Positions 1-9,638 of a DNA stretch of 64,000 bases are shown here, one piece after another. The stretch is taken from positions 299,981 to 363,980 of the forward strand of contig CANMVS010000005.1 in NCBI GenBank assembly GCA_947501445.1, in the 5' to 3' direction. Numbering within the stretch: the first letter of the stretch is position 1; every line of letters begins with the position of its first letter. The DNA is from an uncultured Rhizobiaceae group bacterium. Its GTDB lineage: Bacteria > Pseudomonadota > Alphaproteobacteria > Rhizobiales > Rhizobiaceae. Both the position numbers and the translations under genes were made by a program. The notes under the pieces are model-generated. The model ran no database searches. It saw only the letters and a list, made by a program, of their open reading frames with translations, and was not told where the DNA came from.

Positions 1-3000
1 CTCTATTTTGTAGTTGGGTTTTATAGGTTGCCCAATAACCCTGCGCTAATCCCTTGCTATCTTGGTTTTTAATCCTCCATTCAGTGTTATGTTTTGAGCG
101 AGTCTCATGGCTTCCCCAACCGAAGTTGTCGTTTAACCTATTCCCAAAACTACCGCTGCCGGTAAACATGGAGGCTAAGCTTGTACCAAAAATTCCACTG
201 AATAGGCGCCACTTGCCATCACCATATTTATTGCTGCCATCCGCCTCACGCTGCCCGCCTCCGAACAGAAACTGGCCGCGATAGAAAGGATTCAGATGGA
301 TCATTGGGCGAGCGCTGGGCTGGATAGCAACAATGAAATCGTTTGAAAATCCCTGATTAAACACAAGGTTACGATTGCCAACCGTTATCTGGTAATTCAG
401 GTCCCAGCCATTTTGCAGATCGAAGGGACTGGTGCTGTGTTCATCAGTGCGAACTTCGCCGCCATCCTGATAGTCGATTGTTTTTGCCGCACTGCCGTCC
501 CCAACCCGGATCATAATCGAATTGCTACCGACAAACAGTGAGCGGACGTCACCATCGCCAACTTTCACGCCAAGGTTGGTCATACCAACCGCCGCCAGAT
601 TGGTGTCACCTTTACCTATATGGGCGATGATGTTTCCACCGGCCCCGATCTGTTGCCATATTTTCTCAGATTTCCCTTTGTCAGGCTGTTGTTGCGCATT
701 TTGGTCAGCACTTGGAACAACATAGTTGGGATTGATCAAAAATTTGTCGGCGTGGCTGATATTCGGATCAGCCAGCAATTGGCTCTTCTTGACAACCCGC
801 AGAGAGTCATCCGAAACAATGTCTCCGTTCAAGACCTGTGTTTCTTCGATGTTAAATCCCGGATCGCTTTCAAAACGGTTGTTCCATGCTTCACCGCGTT
901 TGTATTCCACGACATATTGCTGGTTCTCGCCAACCCAATTCGGATCATCGTATAATATTGGGTTTCCATGTCTGTCTTTGACTAATCTTATGCGCTTCTT
1001 CAGGCTATAAAAACTCTTGTAAGATTCATGTTTCTTCGAGGTCACGCTGTACAGGTTCTTCCAGAATCCGTCCTCCGTGGTGGCGGCGTGCCATGCTGCT
1101 CCGAAGAAAGCGCCATCACCGATCTTGATCATGGCGTTGAGATTGCCCCTGCCAAGCTGAGCCATGATGGTATTGGTGGCCTTGCTGCCCAAATCGTCCG
1201 AGACCGGGTGCTCGCCCCACGTGTTTCCTGCATCCTGAAGGATGGATTCATGGTTGATTTCGATCGCAACATTGTTGTTGCCATAGGAGATATTCACCAC
1301 ATCCGGCACATCCGGGTGATCGGGGATCAGGCCATCACCGGCATCCCCGTGGCCAACCTTGGTCACTATATTGTTGGAACCGATTTGTATCGTATATGTC
1401 TTGCCATTGCCGATCTGGGTCAGAGCATTGAAATTCATATTGCCGGGTGCATCAAGTTGTATTTTTGAATTATGCAGGGTTTCATTAATTTTGGTATTTC
1501 CCTTACGCGCCTCTTCCGATGGATCGGTTATCTGGGCAAAAATAACATCACCATTGCCGACCTTCGTCGTCACATTTGCCTGGAAATTCAATTTAGCATC
1601 CCACGAATCATCAAAGCCTGCGACGTCATTCCAGTCTTTCTTGGTAGCACTCACGAACGATGCGAGTGTTTTGTCCATGGCTGACATGAATGAACTGACG
1701 CCAGTACTTTTTGGGGGCTCTGCGTGATTGTTGGCCGCATTGACACTACTTGTGGGAGTGGATGGCAACCCCAATGACGGAACCTGCGATCCAAGAGCAG
1801 ATATCTCGAGTACAAAACTACCGGCTTTTTTTGCTTGCTCTTTGATATTTGAATAACTGCTAATTTTATTGGCATGCAACAGATTGCTGCCAGTCTTCTT
1901 CAGGGTTGATCCGATACCACCCAGCAATTCTTCGGCATCCGCCGAAAAACGGTCTCTGACTGAAGTCTGGCGTTTTTTGCCGAATTTGCCAAGCGCAAAC
2001 CCAAGCCCAAGCAGCGCGCCGTCGCCCACATGGGTCGTAACATTACCCCGGCCCACCATCGCGCTAATGGTCATGCCATCACCGACTTTCGTCGCGATGT
2101 TTTCGCGTCCGAAACCAACAAATATTGTGGTTCCATCGCCGACATGGGTGGAGATGTTGTTGGTACCGACAGTAGCCATAACCACGACATCCTGGGTATC
2201 GCCAATTTTGGTCAACACATTGCTGCGGCCCATCACAGCACCAACAAACCGGCCGTTCCCGACGTGCGAAACGATGTTGAACTCCGACCCGTAGCCAATC
2301 ACATGCGTGTCGCCATCACCAACCTTGGTGACAGTGTTGTAGCGCCCGGCCAGAGCGATCCAAAGATCAGACGAATCCTGGTTGATGATCGTAGCCAGAT
2401 TGGCAATTCCGGCCATAGCGATACCAACGGTACCATTGCCAACCTTGGTGACAACATTGGCGCGCCCACCAAAAAACCCGAACAGATTCCCGTTGCCAAC
2501 TGAGGTAATGACATTGAAAATCCCGCCAATGACTGCGATTGCCTCGCCATCACCGACCTGGGTCGCAACATTTATCTGCCCGCCCATAACCACGGTAAAA
2601 CTGCCATTCCCCACCTTGGTGGCGACATTCATACGCCCGGCCATGATCGCCGTATAGCTCCCGTTGCCGACATGACTGAAGGTTTGCAGTGCTGCAACCA
2701 TTATGCCAAATGCGTTGCCATGCCCCTGCTTGTGCGCCACGTTAAGCACACCGACCATAATGGCCAGCAGATTACCGTCAACATGGGTGTCACCGCCGAT
2801 ACCGGGTCCCTGATAAAGCACGTTCAACATGCCCAGCATGACCGCAGTCAAATCGCCGTCGCCCTCTTTCGTCGTAACATTCAATTTACCCGCCTGAATT
2901 GCGAAATCCTGCTCGCCAGCGCCCATTCGCGCGACATTGGCCAGGCCCAACTGTATGGCCTTATCGTTTCCAGCGCCGCCGTCAAAATAGTTGACCAGAC

Positions 3001-6000
3001 CGAGCATCCAGGCATCGTCATCACCTGCTCCCCCTTCGATATAGTTTCCCAGACCAAGGGAGATAATCGTATCATTGCCGTCGCCACCCCAGATTGCGTT
3101 CACGGCTGCAATGGCGAGGACGACATCATCTTCGTGTCCGAACCGGAGTATATTGGCCAAACCAGCCGAAAACGTGAATGTACCTACCCGAAGACCACCA
3201 CCAGCTCCGGCATTGACAAGGCCATCTTGATCCGTGACATGGATATCGGGCTCCATTGGGCCAGATCGGGCAGCCGGATTGGTTCTCCGGGCGATACTGG
3301 CCGCTCGGGCGGCCAAACCGGCGTCAATCTCAAGCGTCTGCAGACCAACATCATAGACCGTGCGGGGGCCGCCATTCCCCGAAGCACTGGTCTGTCGAAA
3401 GACAGTTGAACCGGCAACAATGTCCTGTACCGCATCCCGATCTCCGGAAAGATCGATACTATTGATATTGAGATCGGCCAGGGTTTCATATTCACCCACA
3501 TCGACCTCGCCATCCTGATCATGGTCGCGCCAGACACCATAATCGCCATAATCACTGTCAGCATTGTTCAGAGTATTGTCATTGCGGGTCCGGCTTAGTC
3601 CTTCCATGTCAGTTTCATCGTCCGTTTCGGCGAAGCGAATGGTGTGGCTTCCGTCACTCTCGCGGCGGGTCAAAAAGCCATCTATGTTTTCTCCCTCGCC
3701 GGTCCAGGCGGTTTTCACCGCGCCCTTGCCATCGCCGAAATCATAGCCAACACTGTTGGAACCCATGCCAACCAGATCAAGCTGATTGTTATTGTTCATA
3801 TCCAGCACAATGGGCCCGACATTGCCTGAACCGCCGGTCTCTCCGGCATCCTGGCGTGCCTGCTGTCCTTCCTGGGCGCTATCGACAGTGGTTCCTTCCA
3901 GCGCCATTGCGTCTTCGCGACCGGCGAGCAGGGAATCCTTGTCCGTCTTCGCGCCCTTGGATACACCCAGCGCCTCAAGCGTATCTTCGCTGTCAGCGCT
4001 GTCCGCGATCAGGTTCTTCATGGAAATTGCATCGGCAATCAGTTGCTGCACATCCTGCATGCTGGTGGGTATTTCCGGTATATCGATACCGCCAGTGACA
4101 AAATCTGCTACCGAGTGCCCAAGATCACCAACCATGCCGTCGATATCAATGCCCAATTCGTCCGCCCCTGCGGTCAGGGCCGTATTGACATCCAGGGTCA
4201 TCTCATCCTTGTCGCCGATCTGATTGGTATCGAAGCCCAGGGTTTTCAGCGCCAGGTTCATGCCGTTGGTTGAGCCCACATCAAGCCCGTTGCCCATGGT
4301 AACATTGAGGAGTTTGAACAGGTTATCCGTGGAAACCAAGCCATCGGTATATTCGGATGTCGTGTCAAGCGCACCGGTGATCGTATCACCAACGCTTGTT
4401 ACGCCCTCACCAAATTCGCCGAGAGCACCGGTCAGTGCCTGCACCCCGTGCGATGCAGCGAAATCGGTAAACCCGTCGCCCAGGGCTTCGACGCCCTCCA
4501 GACCCAATTCTGCAAGATCCGCAGCGATTTCCTTGGTCTCGTCCCAGACCACTTCGGCCCCGTCAGCGACAGCGTCACCAACGGTATCGGCAACGCTTGC
4601 CGCTGTATCTGCAGCGCTATCAGCACTGTCTGTTGTATCTTCCAGCCCGTCAGGAGCATCGTCAGCCGAATTCTGCATGTCAGTCGCCGGACCATCCGTA
4701 CTGTCAGCTGTAAGCTGCGCTCCCTCTTCAGCGGCCGCGGATGCTACTCCCGTACCAGTGGCTGTTCCAGCCACCGTGGCTGCGGAACGGCGAAAAATGC
4801 GTTGATTATCAGCAAGTTCCCTGGCCGCCGGCGCGACTTCGTGGTCTGCGACGATCCTGTTCACATAGGAAAATGCACCATATGCATTGATTTCATTTTG
4901 CTGCCCCCGGGTGGTAATCACATTGGCCACACCATAGGTTGTGATTGTGTCGGCGTGCCAGCCCGTATCAATCACATTCATTGCACCATAGGCGGTAATA
5001 TTCGCCTGGCCAGTAATGTTGGCTTCATTGCCGACACCCACAAGCACCGCCGTTGTCAGCCCGCTGACATCGGTACTAAGCTTGTTGTAACCGGCATACA
5101 TGTAGGCTTTGACGCTGATGCCGCCATTGATGTTTGCAATGTTTGCACCGCCGGCAAGTGTCAACTCTGTATGGCCGGTTTGATTTGCATTTGCGGTGCG
5201 TCGGTTGCGCTCAAAATGGTTGCCGCCACCCACCGCATAGACATCAGCGTTACCATGATCTGTGGTATATGATAAATTGTTACCCAGAGCGCCGCCATGA
5301 AAGCGGAAATTGCCGTTGTAGGATACATGCGTAACTTCGTTGTAAAGCCCACCCGCCTCGACGTCTGTATTTCCGTTGTTTATGTGGTGGTTAATGATGT
5401 TGGCACCACCCCCAACACGGGCTGTGACATTGCCGGTTGTCCCGCGCCGCGTGATGATGTTCGCGCCACCGAAACCTTCAACCCTTGTATTGCCGTGTGC
5501 CGTAGTGTGGTCCACGACATTGGCGATGCCGAAACCGAAAATTGCCACCACATGACCGCTGGAGCCCGTATGGTCACCGCGAGCGACCCGATACAGCGTG
5601 TTGGAACCACCGACAGCCTCAAGATGTGAATCGCCGAAATCCGTCCGGTGCGTCACCACATTCAACGCACCGGCGAGCGTGGCATCCAGGTGCCCGCTCA
5701 AACCCGTGCGCGTAACGAGATGCGCACCACCCAGCATCGTAACGTTCAAATTGCCATGCCCGGTTGCATGGTTCACAAGGTTGACCATGCCAAAAAGCAT
5801 ATCGACCGTCACATTCCCGCGCGAATGATTGAAATCGCCCTGAGACCAGCGGTGAATGAAATTTCCACCACCGATACCTGTAACATGCATATTGCCCGTG
5901 TGGGTATGGTGGATAACTGTGTTCGCCGCACCAACAATTGCAGCCGTCACGTTGCCACTGCTATCGCCCCCTTGCGCCCCCTGCCGCAATATGTAGTTCC

Positions 6001-7165
6001 CCGCAGCCAACATAACCGCGTTAATATTACCGTGTTTGACCCGATTTTTGACAATATTTGTAATACCCGCGAGGCGGACGGTCACATTGCCGCGGGACAA
6101 ATCATAATCACCCTGCCATCCGCGTGTAATCATGTTCAAACCACCAGCAGCCACAACATCGGTGTTGCCCCTGGTGGTATTGTGATTAACTACAATAGCC
6201 AATGCGCCACCTCTGACGATGACATTGCCAGTACTGACCCCGTACCCCCATGTTTTACTGACCGCAACTTCGCGCCAAACTTTACGAGCGGCTAGTACCG
6301 GAATTGCCCCAGCACCAAAATCAACGAATTTGAAATAAAATTCATCCACAAAGCGGAATTCCCATTGCCCAATCAAACCACCGCTGCCCTCACGGTCTAC
6401 CACAATGCCGAGTCCTACGGCCGTGATTGACATGTTGCCGTGCATCAATTTATTGGCGAAATAGGCCCCTGCGGCGACAGCAGTGGCAGTGACGTTACCG
6501 CTGGAGCGGTCATAATGTCCATTGGCATGGCGTGTTACAAAGAGGCCAAGGCCAGCGCCAGTTATTGTAGAATTTCCATGTTGAGTCCCATGGTTAATGA
6601 CATTGTTGGCGCCCATACCATAGAAATTTACGTTTCCATTGCTGCCTAAACCGCCTTGGCGATCGACACTGTTCTGCAGACCTACGCCGTTGAAATTAAT
6701 ATCTCCTCTCTTGGCCGTATTTATGAGTGAGTTGTACCCTGCACCGCCACTGAATTTTATCGAGCCCGCGTGCCCGTCAAGGCGTAGAAAATTTGCAGCT
6801 GCTGCTCCGCTGTATATGATGTCCCCGTAGAGACCAGAGTGATGGATGTTAACGGCCCCGGCAGCACCATTGAATCTCACGTTGCCATTTTTACGCTTAT
6901 CGATATCAATAAAAGCCGCCAGCCCATTGACGACCAGATCACCTTCGTCATCACGCACATACAGCGCGGCAGCTCCAGCCCAAACTATATCGTTCCCCGA
7001 CCCGGTATGAACGGTGAGAACAAAAGCGGCGGCAACGATCGTGTCGTTTCCGCCGCCAGCATAAATATCACCACCGAAGCCGACGGCATCAATATAATCG
7101 TCGCCGTCACCCTTGTGGATCGCACCCGTAAATAATAATTCCAATGAGTTGACAACAACGCCCAT
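1..7165 (-). CDS. Giant MARTX/RTX-type repeat protein, 3' end off the left edge
   Basis: The frame is open without a stop from an ATG at 7165 (GGAGG eight bases upstream) to the left edge, about 2,388 residues, with the C-terminus missing. Residues 1-60 hold Ca-binding RTX-like nonapeptides (GDGDDYID, GGGNDTIV, GSGNDIVW). About 60-770 is an irregular repeat with GGANxI and HGN-type signatures, like MARTX A repeats. An Ala/Asp-rich linker lies near 790-900. A domain at about 1113-1230 (IVLDMNNNNQLD, then VWRDHDQDGEVD) resembles the EF-hand-like module of large RTX proteins. RTX nonapeptides recur near 1360. MARTX B-type repeats (NVxTKVGDG and AVMxGxxN) fill 1480-1725, then recur sparsely to about 2230 around a lysine-rich insert at 1727-1860. 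There is no signal peptide, as expected for type I secretion. Whether it is a toxin or an adhesin cannot be told, because effector domains and the transporter lie outside the window. Confidence 0.9.
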   Translation of the reverse strand, partial: MGVVVNSLELLFTGAIHKGDGDDYIDAVGFGGDIYAGGGNDTIVAAAFVLTVHTGSGNDIVWAGAAALYVRDDEGDLVVNGLAAFIDIDKRKNGNVRFNGAAGAVNIHHSGLYGDIIYSGAAAANFLRLDGHAGSIKFSGGAGYNSLINTAKRGDINFNGVGLQNSVDRQGGLGSNGNVNFYGMGANNVINHGTQHGNSTITGAGLGLFVTRHANGHYDRSSGNVTATAVAAGAYFANKLMHGNMSITAVGLGIVVDREGSGGLIGQWEFRFVDEFYFKFVDFGAGAIPVLAARKVWREVAVSKTWGYGVSTGNVIVRGGALAIVVNHNTTRGNTDVVAAGGLNMITRGWQGDYDLSRGNVTVRLAGITNIVKNRVKHGNINAVMLAAGNYILRQGAQGGDSSGNVTAAIVGAANTVIHHTHTGNMHVTGIGGGNFIHRWSQGDFNHSRGNVTVDMLFGMVNLVNHATGHGNLNVTMLGGAHLVTRTGLSGHLDATLAGALNVVTHRTDFGDSHLEAVGGSNTLYRVARGDHTGSSGHVVAIFGFGIANVVDHTTAHGNTRVEGFGGANIITRRGTTGNVTARVGGGANIINHHINNGNTDVEAGGLYNEVTHVSYNGNFRFHGGALGNNLSYTTDHGNADVYAVGGGNHFERNRRTANANQTGHTELTLAGGANIANINGGISVKAYMYAGYNKLSTDVSGLTTAVLVGVGNEANITGQANITAYGAMNVIDTGWHADTITTYGVANVITTRGQQNEINAYGAFSYVNRIVADHEVAPAARELADNQRIFRRSAATVAGTATGTGVASAAAEEGAQLTADSTDGPATDMQNSADDAPDGLEDTTDSADSAADTAASVADTVGDAVADGAEVVWDETKEIAADLAELGLEGVEALGDGFTDFAASHGVQALTGALGEFGEGVTSVGDTITGALDTTSEYTDGLVSTDNLFKLLNVTMGNGLDVGSTNGMNLALKTLGFDTNQIGDKDEMTLDVNTALTAGADELGIDIDGMVGDLGHSVADFVTGGIDIPEIPTSMQDVQQLIADAISMKNLIADSADSEDTLEALGVSKGAKTDKDSLLAGREDAMALEGTTVDSAQEGQQARQDAGETGGSGNVGPIVLDMNNNNQLDLVGMGSNSVGYDFGDGKGAVKTAWTGEGENIDGFLTRRESDGSHTIRFAETDDETDMEGLSRTRNDNTLNNADSDYGDYGVWRDHDQDGEVDVGEYETLADLNINSIDLSGDRDAVQDIVAGSTVFRQTSASGNGGPRTVYDVGLQTLEIDAGLAARAASIARRTNPAARSGPMEPDIHVTDQDGLVNAGAGGGLRVGTFTFSAGLANILRFGHEDDVVLAIAAVNAIWGGDGNDTIISLGLGNYIEGGAGDDDAWMLGLVNYFDGGAGNDKAIQLGLANVARMGAGEQDFAIQAGKLNVTTKEGDGDLTAVMLGMLNVLYQGPGIGGDTHVDGNLLAIMVGVLNVAHKQGHGNAFGIMVAALQTFSHVGNGSYTAIMAGRMNVATKVGNGSFTVVMGGQINVATQVGDGEAIAVIGGIFNVITSVGNGNLFGFFGGRANVVTKVGNGTVGIAMAGIANLATIINQDSSDLWIALAGRYNTVTKVGDGDTHVIGYGSEFNIVSHVGNGRFVGAVMGRSNVLTKIGDTQDVVVMATVGTNNISTHVGDGTTIFVGFGRENIATKVGDGMTISAMVGRGNVTTHVGDGALLGLGFALGKFGKKRQTSVRDRFSADAEELLGGIGSTLKKTGSNLLHANKISSYSNIKEQAKKAGSFVLEISALGSQVPSLGLPSTPTSSVNAANNHAEPPKSTGVSSFMSAMDKTLASFVSATKKDWNDVAGFDDSWDAKLNFQANVTTKVGNGDVIFAQITDPSEEARKGNTKINETLHNSKIQLDAPGNMNFNALTQIGNGKTYTIQIGSNNIVTKVGHGDAGDGLIPDHPDVPDVVNISYGNNNVAIEINHESILQDAGNTWGEHPVSDDLGSKATNTIMAQLGRGNLNAMIKIGDGAFFGAAWHAATTEDGFWKNLYSVTSKKHESYKSFYSLKKRIRLVKDRHGNPILYDDPNWVGENQQYVVEYKRGEAWNNRFESDPGFNIEETQVLNGDIVSDDSLRVVKKSQLLADPNISHADKFLINPNYVVPSADQNAQQQPDKGKSEKIWQQIGAGGNIIAHIGKGDTNLAAVGMTNLGVKVGDGDVRSLFVGSNSIMIRVGDGSAAKTIDYQDGGEVRTDEHSTSPFDLQNGWDLNYQITVGNRNLVFNQGFSNDFIVAIQPSARPMIHLNPFYRGQFLFGGGQREADGSNKYGDGKWRLFSGIFGTSLASMFTGSGSFGNRLNDNFGWGSHETRSKHNTEWRIKNQDSKGLAQGYWATYKTQLQNR

Positions 7166-7261
7166 GATACCGCCCTCCAATAGACAGACTGGAAAAACAA
7201 CCACAAACGCTGGGGAATATTCTACGTTTCATCAGCAGCGTCTGATCCAGCCGGAACTTTC

Positions 7262-7295
7262 AAATAAAAACGGCCCCAGTGTGCGTGGGGCCGTT
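7262..7295 (-). terminator. Rho-independent terminator
   Basis: A perfect stem AACGGCCCCA / TGGGGCCGTT with a 7-base loop is followed, on the minus strand, by a T-rich run (TTTTTATTTG). It sits five bases after the stop of the 112-residue gene. It separates that gene from the giant repeat gene, which therefore probably has its own promoter at 7166-7261. Confidence 0.85.
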
Positions 7296-7300
7296 CCAGT

Positions 7301-7639
7301 TTACTCAGCCGCGTTAACCGCTATGGGCTGAGTCGCGCCGGATTGGTTGCCGTCCGATTGCGGAGCCTGCGTATCGACCGGCGGCAGCAGACCGAGTTCC
7401 ACATATTTTTCGACCATTTTTTGTACCTTGGGATCATCAACCAGGTTTTTGATGATCGAAACCATATAGAGAAACCCCGGTAACGGCATGATGATCTGAT
7501 CTTTCAATCGTGGCTCGATCTTCGACGGGTCAGCGCCCTCCTTCGACATTTCGACCGGGTCAAGATCCACCAGATACATGCGCACCATGCCATTGTTGAA
7601 GTTTATTGCCGATACCGTATCCGCGTAAATGTCCTGCAT
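7301..7639 (-). CDS. Small protein of unknown function
   Basis: This encodes 112 residues from an ATG preceded by AAGGGAG. I do not recognise the family. There is no signal peptide or clear membrane helix. The middle is moderately hydrophobic (IIMPLPGFLYMVSIIKNLV), followed by a charged helix-like stretch (DDPKVQKMVEKYVELG) and a low-complexity Q/S/G tail. It is transcribed alone or as the last gene before a strong terminator and lies directly upstream of the giant RTX-type gene. A role as partner or regulator of that protein is possible from position alone. Confidence 0.7.
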   Translation of the reverse strand: MQDIYADTVSAINFNNGMVRMYLVDLDPVEMSKEGADPSKIEPRLKDQIIMPLPGFLYMVSIIKNLVDDPKVQKMVEKYVELGLLPPVDTQAPQSDGNQSGATQPIAVNAAE

Positions 7640-8124
7640 TTTATTCTCCCTTGCTCATAAGTCGCCGCTTGTGCGCCGGGCTGTCAGAAATTTTTCCTTG
7701 CACTGCACGTCTTACAGTTCAATGCCAAAGGCCAATCGGTAATTGCAAATATTGGACATTTTTTAGTACAACACGGACATCTGGAGCTCGTTTTGCAAAC
7801 TTGTTTGAACTGATTTTCTGACACTTAATTCATAAGTTGCATATTCATGCGAATACACCTGAGGCCATAAATCGCAAATTTGAGGTAATCAGATGTCGTG
7901 TGCCAGGCCAGGTGTTCACAAAAACCTGGAAAGTCCGTCCCGGGTCGCCCCGTTCACGAAGTAGACTGATGCGGCTTGATCAGATCAGTATCTCAAAATT
8001 CAGTGCAGATTGTTGAACAGGGTGCTGAACGTGATGTCCCGGCCGGACTGACACCATACCCGAGCTTATACATGGCATGGCAGAGTAATAATTGCAGCGG
8101 CAGGCCATCATTGGCAAACTGCCC
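7640..8124. other. Intergenic region, 485 bp
   Basis: I see no convincing gene here. A minus-strand 84-residue frame at 7980-8234 overlaps the neighbouring gene and has no family resemblance. The part next to 7639 is AT-rich (about 7690-7880) and is the likely promoter region for the minus-strand 112-residue gene. Confidence 0.5.
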
Positions 8125-8439
8125 TTACAGCCGCACCAGAGAACGCAGCTGATAAACACCGCTTTGAGCCCCGCCAATAAATTCGCCCTGCGCTGCGATG
8201 GTGTCACCAACGCCAAACTGGTCCATTGCCTCAAAGGTAAAGCAGCTCACGACGTCACCGATATGTGCGAAAGTGCCGCCGCTCATGGGTTTGAATGCGA
8301 TGATTTCGATGTCGAGCTGCCATTTACCAGGGACCGTTGCGACCGCGCTGATCTGCACAATTGTGGCACTGATCTGCGAGCTGTTGGGTGCTGCCATGGT
8401 GCGACGCGGTGGCGCGTAGGGTTTATTCTTGTCAGTCAT
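8125..8439 (-). CDS. Unknown beta-rich protein
   Basis: This encodes 104 residues that I do not recognise. The N-terminus is polar and proline-rich with no signal peptide. The rest alternates hydrophobic and polar residues, as in a small beta-barrel (QLDIEIIAF, GDVVSCFTFEAM, GDTIAAQGEFIGG), and might be an OB-like fold, which is inference only. It is the last gene of the minus-strand set beginning with the M6 protease. The start has only a weak ribosome-binding site. Confidence 0.65.
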   Translation of the reverse strand: MTDKNKPYAPPRRTMAAPNSSQISATIVQISAVATVPGKWQLDIEIIAFKPMSGGTFAHIGDVVSCFTFEAMDQFGVGDTIAAQGEFIGGAQSGVYQLRSLVRL

Positions 8440-8528
8440 TATTCGTATCCGTCGGATTGGTTTGTATGTCGTAGCAGTTAAATTATTTGTCGTAGTCCGC
8501 GCGTATAGGGAAATCCATCATCATCGCC

Positions 8529-8894
8529 TCATGATATCTGCTGCAGGCTCAGTGTGACCTGATCCGGCGCACCGAAAGTCAGCACCGGGTAACTTTGAGT
8601 GGTGATGCAGTCGCCGCTGTGAATTGCCCCATCGTGATGGACGCTCAGATGAGCGCGCAGTCCATAGCTTGCCCGCGCATCAAAATGCGGAACGCAAAGC
8701 CGGAAACTGATCCGGTCCTGCGTTCCGCCCCGATGGCTGATCCGGGTGAATTCCTGCTGGTCTATCATGATGGCGCTTGTATCCTGCAATGTCACATCTT
8801 CAAGATAGACATTCAGGTGGGCGTCTTCAAAACCATCAAGTGCCGCACCAATAAGCACGACACCGTTTACGCAATGGACTGCTGATGCGTTCAT
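8529..8894 (-). CDS. YbaY-family (type III chaperone/lipoprotein-like) domain protein
   Basis: The product is about 121 residues. I start it at 8894 (MNASAVHC), where GAAGGT lies upstream, rather than at 9017, which would overlap the preceding gene. The body follows the YbaY/YscW-like pattern: GVVLIGAALDGFEDAHLNVY, then LEDVTLQD, a basic and aromatic middle, YGLRAHLSVHHDGAI, and a C-terminal SYPVLTFGAPDQVTLSL. That beta-sandwich family often occurs as outer-membrane lipoproteins, but no lipobox or signal peptide is visible here, so a cytoplasmic or co-secreted form is likely. It starts 16 bases after the PPGP gene, so the two are probably co-transcribed. Confidence 0.7.
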   Translation of the reverse strand: MNASAVHCVNGVVLIGAALDGFEDAHLNVYLEDVTLQDTSAIMIDQQEFTRISHRGGTQDRISFRLCVPHFDARASYGLRAHLSVHHDGAIHSGDCITTQSYPVLTFGAPDQVTLSLQQIS

Positions 8895-8910
8895 GCAGAC
8901 AATACCTTCA

Positions 8911-9495
8911 TCAGGAAGCCGATTTTTTCTTTGGCTTCTTGCGTGCTGGTTTCTTTGGCTTCTCCTGATAGTCACTTTCATCAGGTGCCGGATGCCCGTA
9001 AAGAGCCGACAGATCACCCAGGCTCATGTCTGCAGCCGGATCATCATCGCTTTCGCTGGGTTCTGGCGGCATTGAGAAATCAATGTTCCCCTCAGCCCTG
9101 TGGCCAGCATCATCACCAGCGTCTGGTCCGGGGGGTTCCGATTGCGCGCCATCCGAGGCCTGCACCTGCGTGCCATCATCTTCCTGCGGTCCATCCTGTG
9201 GCCCAGGGGGATCGTCATGACCGCCTGAACTGGCGCTGTCAGCATGGCTGCTGCCATCATCATCAGATGGACCAGGCACTTCTTGCCTGTCTGCGGCAGC
9301 CTGACCATCATTCCCCCCATCTTCATCGGGTCCGGGTGCCTCACTGGACGATGCACCGGAGTGAGAAGCTTCAACCTCTTCTTCCGGCCCCGGTGGCTGT
9401 GCAGCGGCACCGCCACGTGCAGCCATCTGGGCCTGTTCCGCTTCGGCCTCGAAGGGTCCGGGCGGCGAGTTATCAATCGCAAATTCCGCGTTCAT
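8911..9495 (-). CDS. Acidic PPGP-repeat protein with basic tail
   Basis: This encodes 194 residues with a strong GAAGGAG site before the ATG. No family is recognised. The protein is low-complexity and strongly acidic. It is built around six or seven PGP motifs (SPPGPF, QPPGPE, EAPGPD, EVPGPS, DPPGPQ, EPPGPD) spaced roughly 20 residues apart and separated by D/E/G/S/A-rich linkers. The last 20 residues switch to lysine-rich sequence (KPKKPARKKPKKKSAS), like a histone-H1 or polyanion-binding tail. It is probably disordered. There is no signal peptide. It lies between the protease/72-residue module genes and the YbaY-like gene on the same strand. Confidence 0.8.
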   Translation of the reverse strand: MNAEFAIDNSPPGPFEAEAEQAQMAARGGAAAQPPGPEEEVEASHSGASSSEAPGPDEDGGNDGQAAADRQEVPGPSDDDGSSHADSASSGGHDDPPGPQDGPQEDDGTQVQASDGAQSEPPGPDAGDDAGHRAEGNIDFSMPPEPSESDDDPAADMSLGDLSALYGHPAPDESDYQEKPKKPARKKPKKKSAS

Positions 9496-9638
9496 GGACT
9501 GTCTCCTTCAATACAATATGGTTGTTCAGCGAATGTTTGTTGCACATTTTGCTTCATCACTGTGAGGTGATGTATGACCGCCCCGGCACCGGCGTGCCAG
9601 CGCTGAGGGCGGCCACCAATGGGCCATTCGCAAGGACA

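Noticed and set aside
54..7331. Many plus-strand frames of 60-245 residues in the first 7.3 kb
   Set aside because: They are antisense shadows of the minus-strand giant repeat gene, whose codons and repeats explain the DNA fully; none matches a protein family.
7980..8234. 84-residue minus-strand frame
   Set aside because: It overlaps the 104-residue gene in another frame and shows no family pattern or ribosome-binding site.
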